Counted from the stretch's first letter, positions 1-7,717 are shown. The stretch is 64,000 nt of DNA from an uncultured Dehalococcoidia bacterium (GCA_951813535.1 OX638345.1:261029-325028), one strand, 5' to 3'. The notes: generated by a model from the sequence alone, not told the origin. Translations and numbers: made by a program.

Positions 1-575
1 AACACAACCCGCTGATGCAGGCCAAGCAAATCGCCACCCTGGACAAGTTCTCCGGGGGACGGTTCCTGTTCGGGATTGGCGCGGGCTGGTTGCGGGAGGA
101 AACCGAGATAATGGGCGGTGATTTTGAACACCGCTGGGGCCAGACGCGGGAAGCGATCCTGGCGATGAAAGAGCTTTGGACCAAAGACGAAGCGGAGTTC
201 CACGGGCGCTTCTTCGATTTCCCGCTGGTCAAATGCTCCCCGAAGCCGGTTCAGGATCCGCATCCGCCGGTGCTGCTGGGAGGTTATGCCGCCAACGTGT
301 TCAAGCGCGTGGTGGCGTGGGGCGACGGCTGGATGCCGGTGCGGGTGACCGAAGAGCAGGTTCGGGCGGGCCGCGCCGCCATGGACGAACTGGCGGAGGC
401 CGCCGGCAGGGATCCCAGCACGATACAGCTCATCGTATCCAACGTACAACCGGACCGGGATGTCATCGCGGGATACGGCGAGGCCGGCGCCACCCGGGTT
501 ACGGTGGCCCTGCCGCCGGACACCGGCGCTGAGGGTCTGAATGCGCTGGAGCGCCTGGCGGAACAGGTCCTGTAA
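1..575 (+). CDS. LLM-class flavin-dependent oxidoreductase, C-terminal part (cut by window edge)
   Basis: The reading frame is open to the left edge (His-Asn-Pro-Leu precede the first Met at 15), so only about the last 190 residues are present. The stretch with KFSGGRFLFGIGAGW and the later PPVLLGGY segment is typical of luciferase-like (LLM) monooxygenases, in particular the F420-dependent subgroup. These TIM-barrel enzymes use reduced F420 or FMN to oxidise small organic substrates; the substrate cannot be read from sequence. The stop lies 2 bp before the next small gene, which suggests co-transcription. A second, full-length family member lies on the other strand at 7.7-8.8 kb. Confidence 0.85.
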   Translation, partial: HNPLMQAKQIATLDKFSGGRFLFGIGAGWLREETEIMGGDFEHRWGQTREAILAMKELWTKDEAEFHGRFFDFPLVKCSPKPVQDPHPPVLLGGYAANVFKRVVAWGDGWMPVRVTEEQVRAGRAAMDELAEAAGRDPSTIQLIVSNVQPDRDVIAGYGEAGATRVTVALPPDTGAEGLNALERLAEQVL

Positions 576-577
576 GG

Positions 578-904
578 ATGTCGTCGGGCGGAGACCTGAA
601 GCCGCCGGAGAACCCGCCCGCCTGGTCGCTGATGCGTGGCAAAAACGACGGCGACCAATGGGCGAGGAACGACGCGGAGATGGCCGACCTGATTGCCTGG
701 GCCGATATTTCCGACTTCGAGCACTACATGGGGCCCATGCCCTTCCCGTACGACAACGGGGCGGCGGTGCAGTTGTACGAAGCGGCGAAATCGGACGCCT
801 CGGCCCACGGCATCACCTTCAGCCATCAGCACTACGCCGGCGGTTTCCTGGAGGCGGTGTACGAACAGTGCCGGATCCGGATGGGGCTGGGACCGCTGCC
901 GTGA
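578..904 (+). CDS. Hypothetical protein, 108 aa
   Basis: A short soluble protein that starts 2 bp after the stop of the flavin oxidoreductase, so it is probably translated from the same message. It is acidic and rich in aromatic residues (FEHYMGPMPFPYDNG, then ITFSHQHYAGGFLEAVYEQCRIRMG), with no signal peptide or membrane segment. I do not recognise a family. The tight spacing suggests a role tied to the oxidoreductase, but that is inference. It ends just before the first MITE-like repeat. Confidence 0.65.
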   Translation: MSSGGDLKPPENPPAWSLMRGKNDGDQWARNDAEMADLIAWADISDFEHYMGPMPFPYDNGAAVQLYEAAKSDASAHGITFSHQHYAGGFLEAVYEQCRIRMGLGPLP

Positions 905-957
905 ACCTGCCGGCGGGTCAGTCGTGCCCGGCATGGGCGGCGTCCTAGCCCGTGGCC

Positions 958-1123
958 TCATGCGTGCCCAGTTTGGAGCAGGGAAACGTCAGAATCAGGA
1001 TTTTCAAGATTTGGGGATTGTCAGGATTGGAACCGTTCTGTGATGGAGATCTCCCAATCCTGCCCAATCATAAAATCCCGCAAATCCTGGTCCTGACGAT
1101 TTACGAAAGTAGGTGCGCATGAG
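958..1123 (+). repeat. MITE-like inverted-repeat element, family 1, copy 1 (subtype A)
   Basis: A 166-bp imperfect palindrome. Left end: ctcatgcgtgcccagtttgg, then cgtcagaatcaggatttt. Right end: aaatcctggtcctgacgatt, then aaagtaggtgcgcatgag. The centre carries gatggagatctcccaatcctg, which marks subtype A. Six further copies lie at 29.1, 31.0, 34.4, 53.8, 55.7 and 59.6 kb. No transposase is encoded. Confidence 0.9.
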
Positions 1124-1196
1124 GCTTCGGGTAAACACCCCAAACGACAGGGACATGGCCAAGGCGTTTCAGGTCATGCTGCCCTGGAGAGGATAA

Positions 1197-1409
1197 GTGA
1201 CGATGGCATGTCATTACATGTACCGGGTCACATGGTCCGCCGAGGATGGCGAATTCGTCGGACTGTGCACCGAGTTTCCTTCACTGAGCTGGCTTGCGCC
1301 GACGCACGAAGAGGCGTCCGTGGGCATCCGCAAGTTGGCGGCGGATTGCGTAGCGGATATGGCGGCCGACGGTGAAAAGCCGCCGGAACCCACGGCAGGT
1401 CGCGCCTGA
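1197..1409 (+). CDS. Solitary, truncated HicB-family antitoxin-like protein
   Basis: The 70-residue product (YRVTWSAEDGEFVGLCTEF, then PSLSWLAPTHEEASVGIRKL) matches the N-terminal partial RNase H-like domain of HicB antitoxins. From memory, family members of this type run to about 110 residues and end in an Arc/CopG-like DNA-binding segment; here the frame stops right after PEPTAGRA, so that segment is missing. No HicA toxin lies next to it. The GTG start at 1197 follows ggagagg at 1186-1192; an in-frame ATG at 1203 is an alternative. The gene is probably a relic or an orphan antitoxin. A 25-codon open frame ending at 1196 lies just upstream and may be another fragment. Confidence 0.7.
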   Translation: MTMACHYMYRVTWSAEDGEFVGLCTEFPSLSWLAPTHEEASVGIRKLAADCVADMAADGEKPPEPTAGRA

Positions 1410-1431
1410 CGATAGCGCGCCGGCGGGTTGG

Positions 1432-1776
1432 TCAGTTGTCCGAGGCGACGGCGGCGATGGCGTCCGCCCGGGAGGGATGGATTTCGATGAGCTGGTCGAA
1501 GCCGCTGGTCTCGAACACGGCGCGCACACCGTCGGACAGGGAGCACAGGGCCAGGATTCCGCCCTGCTGTTGCATCTTCCGCACGGCCTGCATGATCGCC
1601 CGGAGCCCGGCGCTGCTGATGTAGTCGAGGCTCTGCATATCGATCACCACGGCCCGGCTGGCGGCTTCGGTGACCGACTCCAACTCTTCGCTGAAGGTAC
1701 CGGCATTGGAGCTGTCCAGGCGCTGGTCGCCCAGCACGAACACGGTGGCGCCGTTGGAGAGGGCGTCGATCGCCAT
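1432..1776 (-). CDS. STAS-domain anti-sigma factor antagonist
   Basis: The 114-residue product is a single STAS domain of the SpoIIAA/RsbV type. The central VVIDMQSLDYISSAGLRAI carries the conserved D-x-S-S-A-G-L segment whose serine is phosphorylated by the partner anti-sigma kinase. Such proteins bind anti-sigma factors in the cytoplasm and free a sigma factor. The start chosen at 1776 has a GAGG box eight bases upstream; the longer open frame upstream has no homology-like sequence. No kinase or sigma gene is adjacent, so the partner must be elsewhere. Confidence 0.88.
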   Translation of the reverse strand: MAIDALSNGATVFVLGDQRLDSSNAGTFSEELESVTEAASRAVVIDMQSLDYISSAGLRAIMQAVRKMQQQGGILALCSLSDGVRAVFETSGFDQLIEIHPSRADAIAAVASDN

Positions 1777-2073
1777 GAGTCGAACCTCAGCAGGTGGCAA
1801 ATGTACGGATTGGGAAACGTCAACAGGCAGCCGGATGGGTGAACCGGCGCAGGATGCTGCCGACGTTGAGCGATTCTGGCGACCGGGTGCAGCGATCCGC
1901 AAGGTAATGGCGAGGGAGTTTCCGGCGATTCGCAGGATCTGGCGGCAACGCTGTCGTCTCGGTTGGATCGAACAGCGCGGGAATCTGGCGCCCGGCTCGG
2001 CGAATCGCCAGGAGAATGACGCCCCGGGAGTGGCTCACGTCTACGATGCTACTCCGGAGGCTGAGCCGAAGGA

Positions 2074-3063
2074 TCAACCGGTGAAGCCGGCCCACACCTC
2101 AGGCAGGCGGGCCATGGCGTCCGCGGGCAGCGGGCCCCGGGCGGCGAATTCAACGGACTGCTCCAGGTGCTCCAGGCTGGAGTACCCCACCAGCACGCTG
2201 CTGACGCCGGGGTTGGTCAGGGCGAAACGCAGCGACGCCTCGACGAGGCTGCCGGCGTGGCCCTCCTGCTGCAGGAACCGGAAGCCCTCGGCTCGCGATT
2301 GGTCCTGGTCATAGTCGCGACCCGAACCGATGGGCGCGACGGTCGGCACGGCGACGGGATGCCGCGTCGGCTCTCCGCTCAGCGCTCCGGCGGCCAGGAC
2401 GCGGATTACCAGCACGCCCATGCCGTTGGCGGAGGCGCGCTCAATCTGGTTGCCATAGTCGGGCATGTCGAACGTGGCCGGCACGGACGCGCCGGCGCTG
2501 GGGTTGACCAGGTTGTACACCGACTGGATGGTGTTCAGGGTCCCGGAGTCGATGACCCGGTGCAGGGCGGCGGTCTCGCCCACGGCGGTCATACCCCAGA
2601 ACCTGACCTTGCCCTGGTCGCGCAGGTCCCGCAGCGCGTCCACCACCTCGCCCAGCGTTTCCTCGGGAGAGACCGAGCCGCCGTCGGCCACGGACGCGAC
2701 GTGGTTGTGCATCTGGATCAGATCGACCTGCTCCCGCTGCATCCGGGTCAGGCTCTCCTCCACCGCGGCGATGACGTTGCCCCGGATGCGGCCCGGCTCG
2801 TGGGTGGTGACGCGGAACTTGGTGCCGACGTAGACGTCGGCGGACAACTCGTTCAGCACCCGTCCCAGGTTGGTTTCCGACTGGCCGTCGCCGTAGGAGG
2901 AGGCGGTGTCAAAGTAGTTGATGCCCAGCTCCATGGCCCGGGCGACGGCGTTGACCTGGTCGCGGTGCTCGCCGCGGATCATCAGGCCGCCGACGTTGCC
3001 GCAGCCGAAGCCGATTTCGGACACGCTGATGCCGGCGCTCCCCAGTGGTCGATAGTCCATCAC
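2074..3063 (-). CDS. Aldo/keto reductase
   Basis: The 329-residue protein is a complete aldo/keto reductase, an NAD(P)H-dependent TIM-barrel enzyme that reduces carbonyl groups. The family tetrad is visible: Asp in INYFDTASSYG (also supplying the Tyr), Lys in VYVGTKFR and His in IQMHNH. The start follows YRPLGSAGISVSEIGFG, the typical first strand. Both neighbours are separated by gaps of about 300 bp, so it is probably transcribed alone. The physiological substrate is not evident. Confidence 0.92.
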   Translation of the reverse strand: MMDYRPLGSAGISVSEIGFGCGNVGGLMIRGEHRDQVNAVARAMELGINYFDTASSYGDGQSETNLGRVLNELSADVYVGTKFRVTTHEPGRIRGNVIAAVEESLTRMQREQVDLIQMHNHVASVADGGSVSPEETLGEVVDALRDLRDQGKVRFWGMTAVGETAALHRVIDSGTLNTIQSVYNLVNPSAGASVPATFDMPDYGNQIERASANGMGVLVIRVLAAGALSGEPTRHPVAVPTVAPIGSGRDYDQDQSRAEGFRFLQQEGHAGSLVEASLRFALTNPGVSSVLVGYSSLEHLEQSVEFAARGPLPADAMARLPEVWAGFTG

Positions 3064-3262
3064 GTCTCCTCATCCATGCGGTGTGTGCCCTGATGATATG
3101 CGCGAGCGGGGTTGGGGGCAATTGGCGCGCTTGCGGGAACGGGCTTGAATGGAGGGAGCAGCCAGGGCAATGGCAGGGCTACGGCTGCGATGGAGTTGGG
3201 TAAAAGAGCATCGCAATGCAAACATAGCACCACTATAGCGCTTTCATGCAATTTCGTAGGGG

Positions 3263-3268
3263 TATAAT
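3263..3268 (+). promoter_or_regulatory. Candidate -10 box upstream of the membrane/nuclease pair
   Basis: A perfect tataat lies in an AT-rich gap about 100 bp before the ATG at 3366. The best -35 candidate (tttcat, about 15 bp upstream) is weak. The assignment rests only on sequence match and position. Confidence 0.4.
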
Positions 3269-3365
3269 GCTCTATCGAAGCGCGACACGCCCAATTGTAG
3301 TGGCATAAAAGCAACCGGGCTTACCTACAGAAGTAGACTGCCAAGGATCGAGAGATACACAGGAA

Positions 3366-3851
3366 ATGCTGGCAAGGTTAGACGTGAAATTGAACGTAGC
3401 AGAGAGGCGCAACCTCGACGCAACGGCCAGGCAACGCCTGGTCGACGCCGAGGAATTTGTGCCGTTGACGATCGACGCCAGCACACAATTGTTTTCCCAG
3501 ATGCCCTCCGGTTCCGATTTCCTTACCGCCAACGTTCAAGGCGCCGGGGTGTTAATCAACTACGATTGGGTAATGCAAATCCAGACGGATACGATGATCC
3601 GTTGTGTTCAAACTCTATGCATCATCGTCAACGCAGTGATTCGAGAATTCGAAACGCCCGTGGCCCTGGGCCTCGTGAAGCCGGTAGACAGCGCGGATCG
3701 TTCGCTGTATACGATACTGAAAGAAGAACAACAACGTTCCCAAAGGCAGGACCGGTCCAGGGACTGGAAAGTCGGCGTAACGTCTAGCGTCATCGGCGGA
3801 ATAGTGGTTTTATTGGTTCAGTGGTTGATCTTTGGAGGTTTGTTCTCATGA
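3366..3851 (+). CDS. Hypothetical protein with a C-terminal membrane anchor
   Basis: The 161-residue product has a soluble, mostly helical N-terminal part and one predicted transmembrane segment near the C-terminus (about residues 138-158, SSVIGGIVVLLVQWLIFGG). That gives a tail-anchored layout with the bulk in the cytoplasm. A charged, Gln/Arg-rich linker (KEEQQRSQRQDRSRDWK) precedes the helix. I do not recognise the family. Its stop overlaps the start of the following PD-(D/E)XK-like gene (ATGA), so the two are translationally coupled. Its base composition is more AT-rich than the neighbouring metabolic genes, as is common for accessory modules. Confidence 0.75.
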   Translation: MLARLDVKLNVAERRNLDATARQRLVDAEEFVPLTIDASTQLFSQMPSGSDFLTANVQGAGVLINYDWVMQIQTDTMIRCVQTLCIIVNAVIREFETPVALGLVKPVDSADRSLYTILKEEQQRSQRQDRSRDWKVGVTSSVIGGIVVLLVQWLIFGGLFS

Positions 3852-4234
3852 CGGCTATGTCACAAGCGGAGGTGGTCGAACGAGCAATCGAGGCCGCGGA
3901 ACTACATGGCTTTCGCGCAGAAGCACCTCGCCCCAAGCGGACGCGACGGTTATTCTGGCAGCGAACACCGGAGCGCGAACCGACGCCCGACTTCTTGGTG
4001 AGCCACGGAGAAAAGTCCGCTGCTGTTGAGGTTAAGGCATACACCCCGTTGCTTGGAGCGGTATCGCAAACGCGGGAGTACGCCGATCATTTCTCATCAC
4101 AAGCAGTCCTTTGCGTCCCTGATGACTCTTTCGAACAGATACCCGGCAGCGTCCGTGAGTATGCAGATCGCGTCAACGTGCGGTTGTGTTCGGTGTCCAA
4201 AATTGGCGAGACGCTGAAAGACCTGCTGGAATAA
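3848..4234 (+). CDS. Putative PD-(D/E)XK nuclease-like protein
   Basis: The 128-residue product contains TPDFLVSHGEKSAAVEVKAY. Asp48 followed by Glu61-Val-Lys63 has the spacing of a PD-(D/E)XK catalytic core. A basic patch (RPKRTRRLFWQR) just before it could contact nucleic acid or phospholipid. The ATG at 3848 overlaps the upstream stop and is preceded by ggagg at 3834-3838; an earlier in-frame Met has no ribosome-binding site. The domain is short, so it may be a minimal nuclease or a non-catalytic relative. The operon with a membrane-anchored partner ends at a strong hairpin terminator, which makes a self-contained cassette. Confidence 0.65.
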   Translation: MTAMSQAEVVERAIEAAELHGFRAEAPRPKRTRRLFWQRTPEREPTPDFLVSHGEKSAAVEVKAYTPLLGAVSQTREYADHFSSQAVLCVPDDSFEQIPGSVREYADRVNVRLCSVSKIGETLKDLLE

Positions 4235-4263
4235 CCGGTCCATCCCATTCGTGATTTCTACTA

Positions 4264-4290
4264 ACGCCCCGGCCTTCGGGGCGTTTTCCT
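4264..4290 (+). terminator. Rho-independent terminator of the 3366-4234 pair
   Basis: A seven-base-pair stem (cgccccg/cggggcg) with a five-base loop is followed by ttttcct. It lies 30 bp after the stop codon of the PD-(D/E)XK-like gene. Confidence 0.85.
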
Positions 4291-4399
4291 ATGCGTCCGG
4301 GCTGCGCGGCAACGCAACAGCCTACTCAATCTCAGGCTCGTGCCGCCTGATCGCGAGCTCCCGCTCTGAACGACTCGCATACGCGACTGGACAAATTTA

Positions 4400-4606
4400 G
4401 TGTTTCGCATTTGTGTCTATGCTGTCGCGTCGTTCTGGATCGACGACGTGCAACAGGAAATAACGGGCACGATTACGACCAACAACACGACCGGTGAACG
4501 CAGGGAGGAATGGAAGCAGACCGAAATGCAGATCCCAAAGAAATACCGGGCAGCTACGGAGAAGTTCTGGTTGAAAAGCAAAAGCCGTCCCAGTCGATCA
4601 CCATAG
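4400..4606 (+). CDS. Doubtful small open frame, 68 aa
   Basis: This GTG-initiated frame fills the gap between the terminator at 4.27 kb and the convergent PIN gene. The product (ending PKKYRAATEKFWLKSKSR) has no signal peptide and no family I recognise. The middle (TGTITTNNTTGERREEWKQT) looks like real protein composition rather than a GC-rich shadow, so it may be the tail of a decayed gene. The start has no clear ribosome-binding site. Confidence 0.3.
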   Translation: MFRICVYAVASFWIDDVQQEITGTITTNNTTGERREEWKQTEMQIPKKYRAATEKFWLKSKSRPSRSP

Positions 4607-4624
4607 GTGCTCCGAACGCCGGCC

Positions 4625-5020
4625 CTACGTAGCCAGCCTCAACCGGGTAATACCCTCAACAACGTCGAAATGCCGGTCGGCTGAGACCAGTCCCGCGCCG
4701 GTCTCGATGGCGTGAGCGGCGATCCACACGTCGTTGGTGGGTATCGGAGTTCCGTTAGACCGCAATGCTGCCGCGATCACCGAATAGTGATCAGCGGTGG
4801 CCTGTCCTACTGGTACCAAAGACACGTATGCGCTTGCCAAGAACCCCTGAAGGTCCGTAGCGTTTCTTTGATAGCGTGACCCGTGTCGAAATCCAAAAAG
4901 CAACTCGCCGATCACCACCGCCGACATGAGGATCTCCGAGGCGTTGCGCACGATGGCGGCGGTTTGATCATCACCTCTCATCAGCGACGAGTAAGCGTTA
5001 GTGTCCAGCAAGATCCTCAT
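4625..5020 (-). CDS. PIN-domain toxin (VapC-like)
   Basis: The 131-residue protein is a PIN-domain ribonuclease of the VapC type. The conserved acidic residues are in place: Asp in MRILLDTNAYSSL, Glu in VVIGELLFGF, Asp in IPTNDVWIAAHAIE and Asp in GLVSADRHFD. VapC toxins cleave tRNA or rRNA when released from their antitoxin. The start overlaps the stop of the antitoxin gene by four bases (ATGA), the usual antitoxin-first order. Nothing suggests that it is inactive. Confidence 0.9.
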   Translation of the reverse strand: MRILLDTNAYSSLMRGDDQTAAIVRNASEILMSAVVIGELLFGFRHGSRYQRNATDLQGFLASAYVSLVPVGQATADHYSVIAAALRSNGTPIPTNDVWIAAHAIETGAGLVSADRHFDVVEGITRLRLAT

Positions 5021-5280
5021 TGCCAGGAGGTTTCGTCCACGGTCTCGAATTCCTGGACGGCAGCGTCGAACTCGTCGGCCTCATCGCTGGTCCAACTACC
5101 GATGTACTGATCCAACGACGGACCAACGGTGGGCTGCTGCGAAGCCGGTTTTACTAGCCCGGCACCGATACGAAGCAACTCGAATGCAGCATGGCTCAAC
5201 GAAGTACCATCGCGCTCGGCCATACTGCGGATAACTTCTTCCAGTTCGCCGTCCAAACCGTGTATGGTGATCTGATCCAC
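5017..5280 (-). CDS. VapB/FitA-like antitoxin
   Basis: The 87-residue partner begins with a ribbon-helix-helix-like segment (MDQITIHGLDGELEEVIRSM, then AERDGTSLSHAAFELLRIGA) as in FitA/VapB antitoxins. The acidic C-terminal tail (SDEADEFDAAVQEFETVDE) is the kind of region that wraps around a PIN toxin. The start is GTG, supported by a gaggag box eight bases upstream. It overlaps the PIN gene by four bases. It probably represses its own promoter, as known for the family. Confidence 0.85.
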   Translation of the reverse strand: MDQITIHGLDGELEEVIRSMAERDGTSLSHAAFELLRIGAGLVKPASQQPTVGPSLDQYIGSWTSDEADEFDAAVQEFETVDETSWQ

Positions 5281-5460
5281 AATTGCGCTCCTCGGATAGC
5301 GGCCCGCAGGCGATGATGGTTCGCATCGTAGTGAACCGCTGCGACCTCGTCAACGACGGCGAATCTGCGGTTGGGTGTTGCGCCTGCCGGAACGAGATCC
5401 AGGCCATGGTATCATCGGGCCGCATTTTGTACTGCGAAACGATTTTCTGGAGGCGCACTG

Positions 5461-5877
5461 ATGGCTACGAAACCGGCACTTACCACCGAGCAGGTCAAGG
5501 CGGCGATAGACGCGATGCTGGCCAAGGCCAACGAGACCCCCGACGCGCCGGTGGCGATGGCCATCGTGGACGCGGGCGGCGAGATGCTGGCCTACCTGAC
5601 CATGGACAACCTGCGGGTCTTCAGCCGCCGCCACGCCCGGCGCAAGGCGTACACCTCAGCCATCATAGGCCGGGATTCGGGGGAGCACGCCGCCGGGCTG
5701 GCCGCCCAGGGCCGGGGCATCGCCGACATGGGCGACCCCGGGTTCACCTACGGGCAGGGCGGACTGGTCATCATGAAGGACGGCGTGATCCTGGGCGGCA
5801 TCGGCGTGGGCGGCTACCCCAGCGGGCAGGCCGACGAGGACCTGTCGCGGGTGGGGCTCAACGCGATGAACCTGTAA
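5461..5877 (+). CDS. GlcG/HbpS-family (haem-degrading-like) protein
   Basis: The 138-residue product has the conserved GlcG/HbpS layout: MAIVDAGGEMLAYLTMD in the first half, the RRKAYTSA segment and the C-terminal GGIGVGGYPSGQADEDL loop. Members bind haem or corrinoid-like ligands in some bacteria, and many have no known role. The ATG at 5461 follows ggagg at 5449-5453; an upstream in-frame start adds 30 residues with no homology-like sequence. It has no signal peptide. It is followed by an inverted-repeat element and then an alpha/beta hydrolase on the same strand. Confidence 0.85.
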   Translation: MATKPALTTEQVKAAIDAMLAKANETPDAPVAMAIVDAGGEMLAYLTMDNLRVFSRRHARRKAYTSAIIGRDSGEHAAGLAAQGRGIADMGDPGFTYGQGGLVIMKDGVILGGIGVGGYPSGQADEDLSRVGLNAMNL

Positions 5878-5900
5878 TCACCCGCCAAAAGCGGAATGCA

Positions 5901-5970
5901 GCATGGATAAACAGGATGGACGGGATACGGATCTAAAAATCATCATCCCGGATATCCTGTTCATCCATGC
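5901..5970 (+). repeat. Short inverted-repeat element, family 2, copy 1
   Basis: A 70-bp palindrome with arms gcatggataaacaggat and atcctgttcatccatgc (16 of 17 pairs) and inner arms gggat/atccc. It resembles the elements at 26.5 and 52.6 kb, which share the caggat...atcctg core and a catcgatg-type end. It lies between two same-strand genes and could also form an RNA hairpin. Confidence 0.8.
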
Positions 5971-5994
5971 CGATTTAACCACGGAGGTGACTCG

Positions 5995-6873
5995 ATGGGG
6001 GAATGGGATTTCACGCACCGCACGGCGCGGGTGAACGGGGTCAACATCCACTATGTGATCGAGGGCGACGGGTATCCGGTGGTGCTGCTGCACGGGTGGC
6101 CGGAGATGTGGTTCTCGTGGCGCAAGCAGATTCCGGTGCTGTCGCAGGACTACCAGGTGATCGTGCCGGACATGCGCGGGTTCGGTTCCTCGGAGAAGCC
6201 CCTGCAAGACTACCGGACGCGGACGGCGGCGACGGACATCTACGAGCTGGTGCGGCACCTGGGGCACGACAAGATCGCCATCGTGGGTCATGACATCGGC
6301 GTGCGGGTGTCGTACCGGTACTGCCTGGACCACGAGGCTGAGGTGGACCGGCTGGCGCTGCTGGACGGGACGCATCCGCTGGAGCAGTTGGGTCCGCAGA
6401 CGCCCGAGGGCGTGCGGGAGCGCTGGCACTCGTACTTCCACCAGATACCGGACCTGGCGGAGCACCTGGTGCGGGGCAACGAGGAGGCCTACCTGCGGCA
6501 CTTCTACCGCAACTGGTCGGTGAACCAGGCCATGATGTCCGACGAGGAGGTGGCGGTGTATGCGACGGCGTACTCGCAGCCGGGGGCGCTGCGGGGCGGG
6601 TTCTCCTACTACCGGGCGGCGGCCTACGAGGACCCGCCGGACTGGCGGGCCGACGCGGAGCGGGTGCTGGACATTCCGGTGCTGTACCTGTGGGGCGAGC
6701 GGCGGCAGCGCACCTCGGCGGCAAGCGGGCTGGATCCGGAGGCGTCGTGGCAGAGGGCGGCGTCGAACCTGCGGACGCAGTTCATCGCCGGGGGCGGGCA
6801 CTTCCTGCACGAGGAAAAGCCCGACGAGGTGAACGCGGCGCTGCTGGCGTTCCTGGGGGAGATCGGCGCCTAG
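5995..6873 (+). CDS. Alpha/beta hydrolase (epoxide hydrolase / haloacetate dehalogenase type)
   Basis: The 292-residue enzyme shows the oxyanion motif LLHGWPE (about residues 31-37) and a nucleophile elbow VGHDIGVR whose nucleophile is Asp100. An aspartate nucleophile points to epoxide hydrolases or haloalkane/haloacetate dehalogenases rather than serine esterases. The base is probably the His in GGGHFLHEEKP near the C-terminus. The cap region carries FSYYRAAAY, whose tyrosines could serve as epoxide-hydrolase lid residues. The ATG at 5995 follows ggaggtg. Substrate is unresolved; no cofactor or membrane segment. Confidence 0.88.
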   Translation: MGEWDFTHRTARVNGVNIHYVIEGDGYPVVLLHGWPEMWFSWRKQIPVLSQDYQVIVPDMRGFGSSEKPLQDYRTRTAATDIYELVRHLGHDKIAIVGHDIGVRVSYRYCLDHEAEVDRLALLDGTHPLEQLGPQTPEGVRERWHSYFHQIPDLAEHLVRGNEEAYLRHFYRNWSVNQAMMSDEEVAVYATAYSQPGALRGGFSYYRAAAYEDPPDWRADAERVLDIPVLYLWGERRQRTSAASGLDPEASWQRAASNLRTQFIAGGGHFLHEEKPDEVNAALLAFLGEIGA

Positions 6874-6911
6874 CGCAAGTGCTATGCTGGGAGTGAGGAG
6901 GGAGCATTGAG

Positions 6912-7292
6912 ATGACTTCTCCAGAGCCCAAGCCGCTACTGACGCGGGATGACCTGCCGCTGGACGCCATCGCTGCTATCTGCCGGCGGTGGGGCGTGCG
7001 GGAGATGGCGATAGATCCGAGCGAGTCGCGTCCATTGGAATGGCCGGACTACGTTCTTGAAGATAATCCGTTCTCGAAAATCGACCTTTACCTAATCGCA
7101 GACTTCGGTCCCGGTAAACGGAGTTGGGGTTTCAAAAAGCACCACTTTGACGTGGTCGATGACCTGCAGCAACTTCTGTGCTGTCAGGTCTGGATCATGG
7201 ACAAAGGTGTCTTGGAGATGAATGTCGAGGATGGATCAGAAGGAGCGCGGCAGCAGTTAGACGGACGGGATGTTGTCTACACCGCAGAATGA
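6912..7292 (+). CDS. Degenerate MNT-type nucleotidyltransferase (MntA-like)
   Basis: The 126-residue product has the layout of minimal nucleotidyltransferases that partner HEPN toxins: an ICRRWGVREMA helix-strand start, a SKIDLYLIADF strand and a DVVDDLQQLLCCQVWIM segment. The catalytic signature is broken: the Gly-Ser after the first strand is replaced (AIDPSES) and the Asp-x-Asp pair reads Asp58-Leu-Tyr60. It is therefore unlikely to transfer AMP. It overlaps the next gene, a HEPN (HepT-like) protein, by 23 bp, which supports the assignment. It may still bind the partner as a non-catalytic antitoxin. Confidence 0.7.
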   Translation: MTSPEPKPLLTRDDLPLDAIAAICRRWGVREMAIDPSESRPLEWPDYVLEDNPFSKIDLYLIADFGPGKRSWGFKKHHFDVVDDLQQLLCCQVWIMDKGVLEMNVEDGSEGARQQLDGRDVVYTAE

Positions 7293-7638
7293 GCTGGGGC
7301 CGAGACCAGACGACAGGTTCCGTTTGGTCGAATTCTGGTGCGAAGCTCTTGATTGGCTGTGCAAGCAGTACCCTGACGAATACGCCAACGGTGACATTCG
7401 AACACGTTGGGCAATCTATCATGTGATGGGATTGATTGCCGACACCTCAAAAGGCCTCGGAGATGAAACGCGCTCCCAAATGGTAGATGTCAACTGGAGA
7501 GGATTGTCAGGGCTGCGCACTTTCGTGGTTCACCGACCATGGAACGTGAACCCTCGGATTGTCTGGGAATCGGCCACAGAGGAGATACCCGTACTGTTGG
7601 GCGAAGTGCGGCGCCTGATCGCGGATCGAAGCGCGTGA
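7270..7638 (+). CDS. HEPN-domain ribonuclease toxin (HepT/DUF86-like)
   Basis: The 122-residue helical protein ends in LRTFVVHRPWNVNPRIVWES, then ATEEIPVLLGEVRRLI, which follows the DUF86/HepT pattern closely. Arg83 and His88 form the RX4H HEPN nuclease motif; the Asn that usually follows the Arg is Thr here. HEPN toxins of this kind cleave RNA and are neutralised by the adjacent MNT protein through AMP addition. It starts inside the MNT gene (23-bp overlap) and the operon ends at a long bidirectional terminator at 7661-7692. Confidence 0.75.
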   Translation: MLSTPQNELGPRPDDRFRLVEFWCEALDWLCKQYPDEYANGDIRTRWAIYHVMGLIADTSKGLGDETRSQMVDVNWRGLSGLRTFVVHRPWNVNPRIVWESATEEIPVLLGEVRRLIADRSA

Positions 7639-7660
7639 AAGATATTTCGTCACCAGCCAA

Positions 7661-7692
7661 AAAGGCCCCGCTCGCCAGTGAGCGGGGCCTTT
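7661..7692 (+). terminator. Bidirectional hairpin terminator
   Basis: A perfect 13-bp stem (aaaggccccgctc/gagcggggccttt) with a six-base loop. It serves the HEPN gene on the plus strand and the flavin oxidoreductase on the minus strand, which converge here; the terminal A and T runs suit both directions. Confidence 0.9.
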
Positions 7693-7717
7693 CACTTGTT
7701 CCGGATATTGCTGGAGA

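Noticed and set aside
1820-2095. 91-codon minus-strand frame between the STAS gene and the aldo/keto reductase
   Set aside because: Arg/Pro-rich, overlaps the 3' end of the reductase, no ribosome-binding site or family resemblance.
4400-4606. Reading the 68-aa frame as a functional gene
   Set aside because: Listed only with low confidence: no ribosome-binding site, no family, and it lies in a gap after a terminator, so it may be a remnant.
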